This document shows, piece by piece, positions 1 through 9,198 of a stretch of DNA of 64,000 nt. The notes below the pieces were generated by a model. That model saw nothing but the letters and a program-made list of their open reading frames with translations, searched no databases and was not told the origin of the DNA. The stretch is from NCBI RefSeq assembly GCF_017377715.1, contig NZ_JAFVMF010000019.1, forward strand, positions 16,715 to 80,714, written 5' to 3'. Position 1 is the first letter of the stretch. Each line of letters starts with the position of its first letter. Origin of the DNA: Acetobacter sacchari. GTDB lineage: Bacteria; Pseudomonadota; Alphaproteobacteria; Acetobacterales; Acetobacteraceae. A program made the position numbers and the translations under genes.

Positions 1-17
1 AGATTGCGTGACAACAT
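1..17 (-). CDS. clpA: ATP-dependent Clp protease ATP-binding subunit ClpA, first codons only (partial)
   Basis: Only the first five codons lie in the window (Met-Leu-Ser-Arg-Asn), on the minus strand, about 220 bp downstream of clpS. This is the usual N-terminus of alphaproteobacterial ClpA, and clpS-clpA is the standard gene order. A strong ribosome binding site (GGAAAGGAG) sits just upstream of the ATG. ClpA is the AAA+ unfoldase that feeds N-degron and other substrates to ClpP. The call rests on position, the start motif and the five residues, so it is an inference from context. Confidence 0.65.
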
Positions 18-235
18 GATTGAGACGCTCCTTTCCGGAATAGGCGTGTCCGGTCACGCTACGAGGCAAACCCGTCGTCTGACATATTTGGATGCTTCGA
101 AAAGAAATGCGAGTCAGAAGATGCGCGGGCGAATCAAGTTTCCTCTCCACACGACGTTGAGTGCGGACGAAGATGCCCACCGCCAAGCGTAAGGAAGTCG
201 TAATATGGGATGATGGGAGGTCGCGCGCCGGACGT

Positions 236-640
236 CTATTCTTTTTCGATGGTGCACTGCAGCGGGTGCTGATTCTGTCGTGCAAGGTCCATCACCTGTG
301 TGACCTTGCTTTCGGCCACCTCGTAAGTGAAGACGCCGCAGACGCCTACGCCGCGCTTGTGAACCTGAAGCATGATGCTCGTCGCTTCGTCCCGCGTTTT
401 CTGGAAGAAACGTTCCAGAACATGGACGACGAATTCCATTGGCGTGTAGTCGTCGTTCAGCATCAGCACCTTGTACATCGCGGGCTTCTGCGTGCGGGGG
501 CGGGCCTTGATGAGAACGCCAGTGTTGGGTGTGTTGTCTCTTTCGTCTTCCGATAGCCGCACGCGGCTTTTCCCGCCATGTGAGACGACGGCGTCCGATG
601 GTGTGGAAGGGATTGCAAAAACGTCGTTTGAGCTGGGCAT
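236..640 (-). CDS. clpS: ATP-dependent Clp protease adaptor protein ClpS
   Basis: ClpS binds the N-domain of ClpA and hands over proteins carrying N-degrons. The product is 134 aa from the ATG at 640. After a variable N-terminal tail, the core has the family hallmarks: [17 protein letters not shown], the RFF helix, and [17 protein letters not shown] ending in [10 protein letters not shown]. The Asn-Asp-Asp and Met of the N-degron pocket are present. The frame stays open upstream to 718, but a consensus promoter ends immediately before the 640 ATG, and starting there gives the normal family length. clpA follows downstream on the same strand. Confidence 0.95.
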   Translation of the reverse strand: MPSSNDVFAIPSTPSDAVVSHGGKSRVRLSEDERDNTPNTGVLIKARPRTQKPAMYKVLMLNDDYTPMEFVVHVLERFFQKTRDEATSIMLQVHKRGVGVCGVFTYEVAESKVTQVMDLARQNQHPLQCTIEKE

Positions 641-676
641 GGCCCTAATTATAACGCTTTTCCGGCGCGGTATGAA
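641..676 (-). promoter_or_regulatory. Consensus sigma-70-type promoter of clpS, apparently giving a leaderless mRNA
   Basis: On the minus strand a perfect TATAAT (653-648) is preceded, after 17 bp, by TTCATA (676-671, 4 of 6 matches to TTGACA). The expected start of transcription is at about 641, one base before the clpS ATG at 640. No Shine-Dalgarno sequence could then lie on the transcript. Inferred from hexamer match and spacing. Confidence 0.55.
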
Positions 677-861
677 TAGCTGCGGAGCGGGCGTAGTGCT
701 GGTCGTGGTTCCGTGCATGGTTTTGTTCTTGTAATGTTCCTGTTTTTGGGGCGGGATACTTTCCTGAAGGCATTACAAATCACACTATTTTCATCTTCTT
801 AGTAAATTTTCCCTAGACGATTGTTTGGACGTTGTTAGTGTCACAATTCGGAGCGGGTTTG

Positions 862-2091
862 ATGGACTGGGGCGCTTGCGGGATGGCTGACTTGCAGAAA
901 AAGAGCGTCATGTGGTCGCTTCACGACGATGGCGGTGCAGACAATGCCGTTTCGACGACCCGTGTGAAGAATAAAATTCATATCCGCGTCGGGCGCGTTT
1001 TTTCGGGGCGGGTTCTCGGCGTCAGCCTTGCCGCGCTTGCGCTTGGGGCGTCGGTCAAGCCGGCGGCGGCGCAGTATGTCGGTCATATGAGCGTCTTCGT
1101 CGCGGATGCAAGGACCGGCGCAGTTCTCGCTCAGGACAACCCGGACCTTCAGCGTTATCCTGCCAGCCTCACCAAGCTGATGACGCTGTATATGACCTTC
1201 AAGGCGCTGCGTGCCGGCGCGATCTCGATGGATCAGGCCGTGCCGATCTCGATCCACGCAGCGACCCGTGAGCCGTCGAAGCTGGGGCTGACGCCCGGAG
1301 CTTACCTTACGGTAGAGCAGGGCATTCTGGGTCTGGTCACAAAATCCGCCAACGATGCGGCTTGCGCTCTGGGCGAGTTGATCGGCGGCGGGGACGAGGA
1401 GCGGTTTGCGGAGATGATGACGGCGCAGGCTCACGCGCTGGGCATGACGCGCACGACTTTTCGCAATGCGTCTGGACTTCCGGACCCTGAGCAGGTGACG
1501 ACCGCGCGTGATCTGGGCATCCTCGCCGAGCGTTTGATCGCTGACTTCCCTGAGGACTACCACTACTTTTCTGTGCCGACGTTCTACTTCCGTGGCCGTG
1601 AAATTCCGAACCACAACCCGATGCTCCGGTTTTATCCGGGTGCTGACGGCATGAAGACCGGATACACTGCGCAGGCGGGTCTAAACCTTGTGACCTCTGC
1701 GATCCGTAATGACGTCCGTCTGGTGGGCGTCGTTATGGGCGCTTCGTCCAGTGCCGAGCGCAGTCGCACCATGGCGGCGTCGCTTGACCAGGGGTTCGGC
1801 GCCGAAGGCGTGCCTGCCGTCGAATATACGACGCCGGTCGCCCGCCCGCTTATTCTTGCTCGCTCTGCGGCTGGTCGTCGTCGCGCAATGCTCATGCTGG
1901 CCGCTGCCTCTCGTGGTTCGCGTGGAACGCCATTGCAGGTCGCCGAAGCTCCTGCTGCTTCGGGGAAGCGCAAGCATTCACATCTCGCCTCCGTGCGACT
2001 TGTGTCGGCCCATGCTCCGAAGTCGGCAGCGAAGCACTCTCATGCGACGCATGCCGCGCCAGCAGGAAAGCATTCCCGCTCGCGCACCTGA
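862..2091 (+). CDS. D-alanyl-D-alanine carboxypeptidase (S11 family, PBP5/6 type)
   Basis: Periplasmic DD-carboxypeptidase that trims the terminal D-Ala from peptidoglycan stem peptides. From the ATG at 862 (GGAG upstream) it is 409 aa. A hydrophobic export segment ends in AAA-Q near residue 70, unusually far in, so a later start (the ATG at 883, or the in-frame ATG before Trp-Ser-Leu at 910) is possible. The penicillin-binding motifs are in order: SLTK at about 102-105, SAN at about 162-164 and KTG at about 265-267. The C-terminus is a His/Ser/Ala/Lys-rich tail rather than a clear amphipathic PBP5 anchor. It stands alone, divergent from clpS. Function is sure, the start is not. Confidence 0.9.
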   Translation: MDWGACGMADLQKKSVMWSLHDDGGADNAVSTTRVKNKIHIRVGRVFSGRVLGVSLAALALGASVKPAAAQYVGHMSVFVADARTGAVLAQDNPDLQRYPASLTKLMTLYMTFKALRAGAISMDQAVPISIHAATREPSKLGLTPGAYLTVEQGILGLVTKSANDAACALGELIGGGDEERFAEMMTAQAHALGMTRTTFRNASGLPDPEQVTTARDLGILAERLIADFPEDYHYFSVPTFYFRGREIPNHNPMLRFYPGADGMKTGYTAQAGLNLVTSAIRNDVRLVGVVMGASSSAERSRTMAASLDQGFGAEGVPAVEYTTPVARPLILARSAAGRRRAMLMLAAASRGSRGTPLQVAEAPAASGKRKHSHLASVRLVSAHAPKSAAKHSHATHAAPAGKHSRSRT

Positions 2092-2210
2092 CGCGATCCG
2101 AGGGTTTTCCTATATTCACACCGTCTGTATGACAGATGTAGCCTGAGGCTTCAGCGGGTCGGCGTTCGACCTCGCCGCCGGCGGCGCTGTTAAGGTGATG
2201 AGGGGATCCC

Positions 2211-3014
2211 ATGGAAGGAGACACCGGCGTTCGGGGTATCGTTCTACACGATGAGTCCGATTTCGTGGGGCTTCGCGCCGCTGGCCATCTGGCGGCCGAG
2301 ACGCTGGACATGATTACGGAACATGTGCAGCCGGGAGTGACGACGGGCGACCTGGATGTGCTCATCCATGAATTTACGCTCGCACGCGGAGCTACGCCCG
2401 CGCCGCTCAATTATCGGGGCTATCCCAAGTCCTCATGTATTTCGATCAACCATGTCGTCTGCCACGGCATTCCGGGGCGTCGCGCCCTTCAGGATGGCGA
2501 TATTCTGAACATTGACGTGACGTCGATTCTGGATGGGTGGTACGGCGACAGCAGCCGTATGTACGTGGTCGGCAGTCCGTCGGTGAAAGCGCGCAAGCTT
2601 ATCGACGTCACGTATGATTGCCTGATGCTGGGTATCGATGTCGTGAAGCCGGGCGCCACGCTTGGCGATATTGGGCACGCTATCCAGCAATATGCGGAAA
2701 AGCAGCGGTTCTCCGTGGTGCGCGACTTCTGTGGGCACGGGATCGGGCGCACGTTCCACTCGGCGCCGAACGTTCTGCACTACGGCTCTCCCGGCGAAGG
2801 CCTGACGTTGAAAGAGGGGATGGTCTTTACCATCGAGCCGATGATCAACGCGGGTAAGGCCGAGGTGAAAATTCTCGAGGACGGATGGACAGCGGTGACG
2901 CGCGATCGGTCGCTTTCCGCGCAGTTCGAGCACATGATCGGCGTCACGGCGACCGGATGCGAAATATTCACCCTGTCGCCAGCGGGCTACACGCGGCCGC
3001 CCTACGGCGCGTGA
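2211..3014 (+). CDS. map: Type I methionine aminopeptidase
   Basis: Cytosolic metalloprotease that removes the initiator methionine from new proteins. The 267-aa product begins at the ATG after a GATGAGGGG ribosome binding site. All five metal ligands of the pita-bread fold can be placed: D102 (LNIDVT), D113 (YGDSS), H176 (GHGIGR), E209 (FTIEPM) and E240 (QFEHM). Each is shifted by the same five residues from the Escherichia coli enzyme. Length is normal for type I without a zinc-finger extension. It appears monocistronic, 77 bp ahead of the gamma-glutamyltransferase. Confidence 0.97.
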   Translation: MEGDTGVRGIVLHDESDFVGLRAAGHLAAETLDMITEHVQPGVTTGDLDVLIHEFTLARGATPAPLNYRGYPKSSCISINHVVCHGIPGRRALQDGDILNIDVTSILDGWYGDSSRMYVVGSPSVKARKLIDVTYDCLMLGIDVVKPGATLGDIGHAIQQYAEKQRFSVVRDFCGHGIGRTFHSAPNVLHYGSPGEGLTLKEGMVFTIEPMINAGKAEVKILEDGWTAVTRDRSLSAQFEHMIGVTATGCEIFTLSPAGYTRPPYGA

Positions 3015-3091
3015 CCGGCTTTTCCGGCCACATCGGATCGCGTTTCGCTTCCTCGCTAGCCCTGTAAAACAAAAAGACGAAAGGAGGCGTT

Positions 3092-4957
3092 GTGCCTCAT
3101 AATCCCGCCATCTCTGGCCGCCGCTCCATCGCGCGCCAGGCGTTCTTCCTCGCTGCCGTGTTCGCCGTCAGCACACTCGCCCCGGCGACGGTTTTCGCGC
3201 AGACGGCGTCGAAGGGTGCGACCGATGCTGGCGTGCCGGATCCGTTGGCTTTTGGTCAGGATGCGCTCGGATTGACGCCGGTGGCTCCGGTCTACGGCAA
3301 AAAGGGCATGGTGGTTTCGGCGCAGCGGCTGGCGTCCGAAGTTGGCGCCCGTATTCTTGCCGAGGGAGGCAACGCCGCAGACGCCGCCGTCGCTGTGGGC
3401 TATGCGCTGGCGGTCGTCTATCCGGCTGCGGGCAATATTGGCGGCGGCGGTTTTATGGTGCTGCACCCCGCGAAGGGCGCCCCCGTATTCATAGATTTTC
3501 GTGAGCACGCGCCGCTGAAGGCGACGCCGACAATGTATCAGGACGCAACCGGAACGGTTGTGCCGGGCCTATCCGTGCGGGGTTGGAAATCCATTGGGGT
3601 TCCCGGGACGGTCGCGGGACTGGAGCTTGTGCGCCAGCGCTGGGGGCATATGTCGCGTGAGAAATTGATGGCTCCGGCGATCAAGCTGGCGCGTCTCGGG
3701 TTTGTCCTCGCCGACGGTGATGTGCAGCTTCTGCACACCAGCACCGACGTGTTTCGCGCCGACCCTGCTGCCCGGAATATTTTCCTGCGCCCGGATGGTT
3801 CGCCGATGCAGGTGGGTGATCGGCTGGTCCAGATTGAGCTGGCTGATACGCTGGAGACTATTGCGAAGGGGGGCGCTGACGCTTTCTACAAAGGGTCCAT
3901 CGCGCGAAAGGTCGTTGACGCGAGCAACGCCAATGGCGGTATTTTTCAGATGGAAGATTTCGCGAAATATGCGCCGCGGGTGATGCCGACGCTGACCTGT
4001 AGCTATCGTGGTTACACGATCGAGACGACGCCCCCCCCAAGTGGCGGAGGCGTAGCGCTGTGCGAGATGCTGAACATTCTGTCTGGTTACGACATGCATG
4101 CGCTCGGCCTGCATACCGCGCCTGCGGTTCAGCATGAGATCGAGGCGATGCGGCACACCTATTCTGACAGGCGCGACCTGGGCGACCCGGCGTTCGTGCA
4201 GAACCCGGTGTCTCACCTTATTGATCCTGCCTACGCAGTAGCAGTGCGGCAGGCGATGCCAACAGATGTGGCGATCGATTCCAATACCCTGATCGGCGGT
4301 CAGGCGGCTCCGGGTTCGAAAGTGGCTCCGCCCGCAGAGGGGGCTGCGGAGAAGCACGAGACGACGCAGTTCTCCGTGATGGATTCCTCCGGCTTCGCCG
4401 TGTCCACGACCTACACGTTGAACGGCTGGTTCGGTTCAGGCGTGATCGCGGGAAACACCGGGTTTTTCCTGAACGACGAAATGGATGATTTCACGGCCAA
4501 GCCGGGCTCGCCCAACATGTTCGGCATCGTCGGCGGCGTTGCGAATCAGGTGGAGCCCGGCAAGACGCCCCTGTCTTCAATGGCGCCGACGATCCTGACG
4601 CGCGACGGCAAGCCTGTGATGGTGATCGGAAGCCCCGGCGGGTCGCGTATTCCGACCATCATCCTTTCCGTGATTCTCGGCGCTGTCGACTATGGTCTCG
4701 ACATCCAGCAGGCTATCGACCTGCCGCGCATCCATGAGCAATGGCTGCCGCAGGCGGTGGAGATCGAGAAAGGCGCGCTCTCCGATTCTGTGAAGGAGAC
4801 GCTCTCCAGAGAAGGTTACGTGTTTCACGAACACGCCGCATGGGGCGTGCCGGAAGGGATTATCGCAGGCGGCCCGACCTTGTCTGGCCCTCGCAAATCC
4901 GGTTTCTTCGGCGCACCTGACCGCCGTCATCCCGGTGGGGCGGCAGTCGGCGAATAG
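3092..4957 (+). CDS. ggt: Gamma-glutamyltransferase precursor, exported
   Basis: Cleaves and transfers gamma-glutamyl groups, for example from glutathione, in the periplasm. The 621-aa precursor starts at a GTG preceded by AAAGGAGG. A signal peptide runs to about residue 37 (PATVFAQ), with a twin Arg near residue 10. The autoprocessing and catalytic threonine is T424 in HETTQFSVMD, the start of the small subunit. The substrate-binding Arg is in DFREHAP (about 137). The GGG/SGGG loops and the C-terminal SPGGSRI motif are present. The family length is usual. No partner gene for glutathione use is adjacent. Confidence 0.95.
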   Translation: MPHNPAISGRRSIARQAFFLAAVFAVSTLAPATVFAQTASKGATDAGVPDPLAFGQDALGLTPVAPVYGKKGMVVSAQRLASEVGARILAEGGNAADAAVAVGYALAVVYPAAGNIGGGGFMVLHPAKGAPVFIDFREHAPLKATPTMYQDATGTVVPGLSVRGWKSIGVPGTVAGLELVRQRWGHMSREKLMAPAIKLARLGFVLADGDVQLLHTSTDVFRADPAARNIFLRPDGSPMQVGDRLVQIELADTLETIAKGGADAFYKGSIARKVVDASNANGGIFQMEDFAKYAPRVMPTLTCSYRGYTIETTPPPSGGGVALCEMLNILSGYDMHALGLHTAPAVQHEIEAMRHTYSDRRDLGDPAFVQNPVSHLIDPAYAVAVRQAMPTDVAIDSNTLIGGQAAPGSKVAPPAEGAAEKHETTQFSVMDSSGFAVSTTYTLNGWFGSGVIAGNTGFFLNDEMDDFTAKPGSPNMFGIVGGVANQVEPGKTPLSSMAPTILTRDGKPVMVIGSPGGSRIPTIILSVILGAVDYGLDIQQAIDLPRIHEQWLPQAVEIEKGALSDSVKETLSREGYVFHEHAAWGVPEGIIAGGPTLSGPRKSGFFGAPDRRHPGGAAVGE

Positions 4958-5008
4958 GGTGTAATTAGGGGTGGTCGAGTCCGAAACTGCGTGATAGAGA
5001 CCGTCCCC

Positions 5009-5103
5009 GGAAGGTCGGCGGCGGACGGGCGCCTTGCCAACCCGGTCAGATCCGGAAGGAAGCAGCCGCAGTGAGTTTCGCCCGGGTCGTCGTTCGGCCT
5101 TCC
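5009..5103 (+). ncRNA. ffs: Signal recognition particle RNA (4.5S, small bacterial type)
   Basis: RNA scaffold of the signal recognition particle that binds Ffh and targets inner-membrane proteins. The diagnostic domain IV sequence is clear: GGTCAGATCCGGAAGGAAGC at 5044-5063, containing the GGAA tetraloop and the asymmetric bulge. The flanks fold into the long SRP hairpin: GGAAGGTCG at 5009 pairs with CGGCCTTCC ending at 5103. The resulting length of 95 nt is normal. The position just upstream of dnaX is the conserved alphaproteobacterial location. End points come from the outermost helix and may be off by a few bases. Confidence 0.93.
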
Positions 5104-5197
5104 ACCGCATCTTCCTCGACATGCTGGCCTGATCCAATGATGTGTCGCCCCCTTGGGGCGGCATCCTGGTCTCCTAAGATTTTTAGGGCCTAACGCC

Positions 5198-7330
5198 ATG
5201 TCAGACACCGAAAACGAAGACGACGGCCTGCCCCTTCCCATGGAAGGCGGCGCGGGCCTGTTCGGCGAACCGACTCCCGCCACGCCGGCCATAGCTGTCG
5301 AACCGCCTGCCGCGGCGTCGGTCGTTGGCGCAAGCCAGCGCACGGCCTCGGCCGAGGCGCCTCGCTCAGGCGTGTCCTATCGCGTTCTTGCCCGGAAATA
5401 CCGTCCGACGACGTTCGATGATCTGATCGGGCAGGAAGCGATGGTGCGCACCTTGCGCAACGCCTTCGCCGTTGGACGCGTCGCCCATGCCTTCATGTTC
5501 AATGGCGTGCGCGGCGTGGGTAAGACGACGACGGCGCGAATCGTCGCGCGCGCGCTGAACTGCGTTGGTCCGGACGGCAATGGCGGTCCGACGGCTGATC
5601 CCTGCGGCGTCTGCCCTAACTGCATCGCGATCCTTGGCGACAGACATCCTGACGTTCTCGAGATGGACGCGGCTTCCCGCACCGGCGTTGACGATGTGCG
5701 CGAGATTATCGAGGCGACGCGCTTCCGTCCGATTCAGGGACGGATGAAAGTCTTCATCATCGACGAGGTCCACATGCTCTCGCGCAACGCGTTCAACGCG
5801 TTGCTGAAGACGCTTGAGGAACCGCCGTCGCAGGTGACGTTCATCTTCGCGACCACCGAGTTGAGAAAAGTGCCGGTGACGGTGCTGTCGCGCTGCCAGC
5901 GTTTCGATCTGCGTCGTGTGTCGCACGCGGCGCTGAGCGAGTTTTTCGGAACCGTCGCGACCCGGGAAGGGGTGCGGGTCGAACCGGAGGCGCTGGCCTT
6001 GATCGCGCGCGCGGCGGACGGGTCGGTGCGAGACGGACTGTCCCTGCTGGATCAGGCAATCGCCCAGGGGGCGATCTACGACGGAGGCGCCGACACGCCG
6101 ATACCAGCCTCTCTGGTCAGCGACATGCTTGGGCTGGCCGATCGGGGGCTTGTCTTCGATCTGTTTGAGGCGGTGATGAAGGGCCGTATCGAGGCTGTGC
6201 TTGCGCTGGCGGACGCCGCGTACAGCCGGGGCGGCGATCTGGGCGCACTGCTCGGGGATCTCGCCGAACTCACGCACATGGTGACGCGTCTGAAAACCGC
6301 GCCCGCGTTGCGCGATTCGGGGGAGTTGCCGGAAGCGGAGCGGGTGCGGGGCGCCGCGTTCGCCGATTCGCTGTCGATGGGCGACCTGTCTCGCGCCTGG
6401 CAGATTCTGCTCAAGGGACTGGGTGAGGTCGAGACCGCGTCTCTGCGCCGGGAGGCGGCGGAGATGGTTCTGGTCCGCCTGTGTTACGCGGCGAGCGCGC
6501 CTTTGCCGGGCGATTTGCTGAAACGACTTGAGGCCGCCGACGGTCCGGCGGGGCAGGGAGCGCAGCCCGGCGGCAGTTCCTCCGGCGGTGGCGGGTCTTC
6601 AGGCGGGGCGCAGGCTTTCGGCTCGGTGATAGCCGTTGGTCAGCAGTTCGACCCGGCGTCCGCGCCGACGGCGCTGGCGTCGTCAGGCGCCGTCGAGCGA
6701 AGCGTCGTTCGTCTGGTGACCAGCGAAGGAATGCTTCAGCCTGCTGAGGCCGTGTCGGCCGCTGCAGAACCTGAGGTTGTGGAAAGGTCTGCTCCGAGGA
6801 CATGGCGTGAGCTTGTCGCCTATGTGCGCGATGATGCGACGGAGGCCGTGCTGCATGGGCATTTGTTGCATTCGGCGCATCTGGTGAATTTTGCGCCGCC
6901 GTTGGTCGAATTCCGCGTCGATCATCGCGGCCCCCGGGATTTGACGCAGCAGGTCCAGAAATTTCTGCGTTCCCGGCTTGGATCGCATTGGATGGTGCGC
7001 CGTTCGGAGGCGGAGGGCGAACCGACGCTGGAAGAGCAGAGCGCTCGCATCATTCAGTTCCAGCGAAAGGACGCCAAGGCGCACCCTCTTGTACGCGCGA
7101 TTCTCGACGCGTTTCCGGACGCCGAACTCGGGGAGTTGAAAGATTCGTCGCTCGACGAGTATTACGGCCTGCCTCCCGAGGATGACATTCCTGATGCGGG
7201 TTTGCTGGGCGGCGACCAGTTGGAATATCCTTGGGAAGCCGGTTATTCGGGCGACGCGGCCGATAACTGGATTGATGCGGTCGCTGACGCCGGGCTGGAC
7301 ATGACGCTCGGCGAAGCCGACGACCGGTAG
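5198..7330 (+). CDS. dnaX: DNA polymerase III subunit gamma/tau
   Basis: ATPase of the clamp loader that opens the beta clamp and couples leading and lagging polymerases. The product is 710 aa from the ATG at 5198, the start that leaves room for the SRP RNA upstream. An acidic/Ala-rich tail of about 60 residues precedes the RFC-type core (YRVLARKYRPTTFDDLIGQ). Walker A is GVRGVGKTT (103-111). The zinc cysteines are C122, C136, C139 and C142, and FNALLKTLEEPP and the Ser-Arg-Cys sensor 1 motif follow. A Gly/Ser linker near 455-475 leads to tau domains. I see no A-rich slippery site for a short gamma form. It heads the dnaX-ebfC-recR unit. Confidence 0.96.
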   Translation: MSDTENEDDGLPLPMEGGAGLFGEPTPATPAIAVEPPAAASVVGASQRTASAEAPRSGVSYRVLARKYRPTTFDDLIGQEAMVRTLRNAFAVGRVAHAFMFNGVRGVGKTTTARIVARALNCVGPDGNGGPTADPCGVCPNCIAILGDRHPDVLEMDAASRTGVDDVREIIEATRFRPIQGRMKVFIIDEVHMLSRNAFNALLKTLEEPPSQVTFIFATTELRKVPVTVLSRCQRFDLRRVSHAALSEFFGTVATREGVRVEPEALALIARAADGSVRDGLSLLDQAIAQGAIYDGGADTPIPASLVSDMLGLADRGLVFDLFEAVMKGRIEAVLALADAAYSRGGDLGALLGDLAELTHMVTRLKTAPALRDSGELPEAERVRGAAFADSLSMGDLSRAWQILLKGLGEVETASLRREAAEMVLVRLCYAASAPLPGDLLKRLEAADGPAGQGAQPGGSSSGGGGSSGGAQAFGSVIAVGQQFDPASAPTALASSGAVERSVVRLVTSEGMLQPAEAVSAAAEPEVVERSAPRTWRELVAYVRDDATEAVLHGHLLHSAHLVNFAPPLVEFRVDHRGPRDLTQQVQKFLRSRLGSHWMVRRSEAEGEPTLEEQSARIIQFQRKDAKAHPLVRAILDAFPDAELGELKDSSLDEYYGLPPEDDIPDAGLLGGDQLEYPWEAGYSGDAADNWIDAVADAGLDMTLGEADDR

Positions 7331-7379
7331 TGAATCTGGCGCCGCGCGCCGCCGCCATGACGTGTAAGGATCGATCGAC

Positions 7380-7703
7380 GTGAAAAATCTCGCCAGCCTC
7401 ATGAAGCAGGCCTCTGAAATGCAGGCGAAGATGGAAGCCATGCAGGCGACCCTCGAGAAAACGGTCATCGAGGGCAGCGCGGGCGCGGGCATGGTGTCCG
7501 TCACGCTCAGCGGCAAGGGCGACATGCGCGCCATCCGCATCGACCCGAAGCTCGCCGATCCGAACGAGATGGAGATGCTGCAGGACCTGATCCTCGCGGC
7601 CTGCGCCGACGCGCGGGTGAAGCTGGACGCCAAGGCTTCCGAGGAAATGCAGAAGGCGACCGGCGGACTGAACCTGCCGCCGGGACTGAAGCTGCCGTTC
7701 TAA
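7380..7703 (+). CDS. YbaB/EbfC family nucleoid-associated protein
   Basis: Small DNA-binding protein of the EbfC family, which forms tweezer-like dimers on DNA. The 107-aa product starts at GTG (7380) behind a TAAGGA site. The family signature is a Met/Gln/Glu-rich N-terminal helix ([18 protein letters not shown]), followed by [18 protein letters not shown] and the C-terminal [10 protein letters not shown]. It lies 49 bp after dnaX and 18 bp before recR, the widely conserved order, so co-transcription is likely. Confidence 0.95.
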   Translation: MKNLASLMKQASEMQAKMEAMQATLEKTVIEGSAGAGMVSVTLSGKGDMRAIRIDPKLADPNEMEMLQDLILAACADARVKLDAKASEEMQKATGGLNLPPGLKLPF

Positions 7704-7721
7704 GCCGACAAGGCGTTCCGC

Positions 7722-8333
7722 ATGGCCGGGGGCGTATTGGCGAATGGGGAGATCGGGCGTCTGATCGGACTGGTGTCGCGCCTGCCCGGCCTGGGGCCGC
7801 GTTCCGCGCGACGGATCGTGCTGGCGCTGTTGCGCGATCCCAAAGGACGAATGGTCCCCTTGGCCCGCGCCATGCAGGAGGCCGCGGCTTCAGTGCGGAC
7901 ATGCAGTCGCTGTGGAAACCTTGACGGCAAAGATCCCTGTCACATCTGTATGGACCCGTCGCGGCAACAGGATGTCGTCTGCGTGGTCGAGAGTGTGGCC
8001 GATCTGTGGGCGCTTGAGCGGGCAGGCAGCTATCACGGCGTTTACATGGTTCTGGGCGGGGTGCTGTCGGCTCTTTCCGGCGTCGGCCCGGATGATCTCA
8101 ATCTGCGACCGCTGTTGACGCGCCTTGATGAGGGATCTGTGCGGGAGGTCATCCTCGCCCTGAGCGCGACGGTAGATGGCGCGACGACCATGCACTGGCT
8201 GCAAGAACGGTTGGGCGGGTATAGCGTCAGCATCACGCGTGTTGCGCAGGGCGTGCCCGTCGGTGGCGCGCTGGAGGTGTTGGACGACGGCACTTTGGCG
8301 GCGGCGTTGAGCGCGCGGCGTCCCGTCGTCTGA
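7722..8333 (+). CDS. recR: Recombination mediator protein RecR
   Basis: RecR works with RecF and RecO to load RecA on gapped DNA. The 203-aa product has an N-terminal helix-hairpin-helix (LPGLGPRSARRI), the four-cysteine zinc finger C61-x2-C64-x8-C73-x2-C76, and the Toprim domain beginning CVVESVADLWALE and containing YHGVYMVLGG. The C-terminal TRVAQGVPVGGALE Walker-B-like segment is present. Length is standard. It is the last gene of the dnaX-ebfC-recR unit. Confidence 0.96.
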   Translation: MAGGVLANGEIGRLIGLVSRLPGLGPRSARRIVLALLRDPKGRMVPLARAMQEAAASVRTCSRCGNLDGKDPCHICMDPSRQQDVVCVVESVADLWALERAGSYHGVYMVLGGVLSALSGVGPDDLNLRPLLTRLDEGSVREVILALSATVDGATTMHWLQERLGGYSVSITRVAQGVPVGGALEVLDDGTLAAALSARRPVV

Positions 8334-8369
8334 TCTGCGCCTCGTTCACTAAACCAGGAAAACAACTCG

Positions 8370-9188
8370 ATGAGCGGCACTATGTGCGGTGGTCCCATGG
8401 GGGGGCTGATTTCCGAGACCATTCCACGCGCTGCTCTGGTGACGGGTGGAGCGCGGCGTCTTGGCCGCGCCATCGTGCTTGCTCTTGCTGAGGCGGGTTT
8501 TTCCGTTGCGATCCATCATCGCGGCGACCAGAAAGACGCAGCGATGACACTGCGCGATGTAGAGGCGCTCGGCGTCAGGGGCTGCCTGCTGCAAGCCGAT
8601 CTTGCTCGTGAGGATGAGGTGACGTCGCTGACGTCGCGCGCTGCGGCGGAATTGGGGCCGCTGGGCGTGTTGGTGAACAACGCATCGACGTTCGATCGGG
8701 ACGAGTGGGACACCGCGACGCGAGAGAGTTGGGACGCGCATATAGAGCCCAATCTGCGTGCGCCATTCGTGCTTACGCAGGCCTTCGCGGCTGCGATGCC
8801 TGACGGTATGTCGGGCATGGTTCTGAACATGCTGGACGAACGCGTCTGGTCGCTGACGCCGCATTTCGTCACCTATACCGTTTCGAAATCCGCGTTGTGG
8901 ACATTGACGCAGACGATGGCTCTGGCGCTGGCGCCGAAGGGCATCCGCGTGAACGGCATCGGGCCGGGGCCGGCGTTGCCGAGCCTCCGGCAAACTGAAC
9001 CCGAGTTTCGACGGCAGTGCGCGTCGACGCCGCTGCGGCGCGGCACGTCGCCCGAGGAGGTCGCACGCGCGGCGCTGGCATTGCTGGCCCTGCCGTCCGT
9101 CACGGGGCAGATGCTGGCGCTTGATGGCGGTCAACACATGCAATGGCATCCTGCGCCCACCAACCCTGCGGACGCCGTGACGGAATAG
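8370..9188 (+). CDS. Pteridine-reductase-like short-chain dehydrogenase (FolM/PTR1 type)
   Basis: NADPH-dependent short-chain dehydrogenase, 272 aa, starting after an AGGAA site. Its details match pteridine reductases better than generic SDRs. The dinucleotide motif is TGGARRLG, followed by the HHRGD segment typical of PTR1/FolM (HH-R for NADPH). The usual catalytic Ser is replaced by Asp, D156 in NMLDERV, with Y169 and K173 of the YxxxK motif at the same spacing as in PTR1. It ends 10 bp before folB. A role in reducing dihydropterins or dihydrofolate is therefore likely, but the substrate is inferred. Confidence 0.8.
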   Translation: MSGTMCGGPMGGLISETIPRAALVTGGARRLGRAIVLALAEAGFSVAIHHRGDQKDAAMTLRDVEALGVRGCLLQADLAREDEVTSLTSRAAAELGPLGVLVNNASTFDRDEWDTATRESWDAHIEPNLRAPFVLTQAFAAAMPDGMSGMVLNMLDERVWSLTPHFVTYTVSKSALWTLTQTMALALAPKGIRVNGIGPGPALPSLRQTEPEFRRQCASTPLRRGTSPEEVARAALALLALPSVTGQMLALDGGQHMQWHPAPTNPADAVTE

Positions 9189-9198
9189 GACACGCGAC

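Noticed and set aside
5198..7330. Possible programmed frameshift in dnaX giving a short gamma subunit
   Set aside because: I found no A-AAA-AAG-type slippery run with a following hairpin; the frame reads as full tau.
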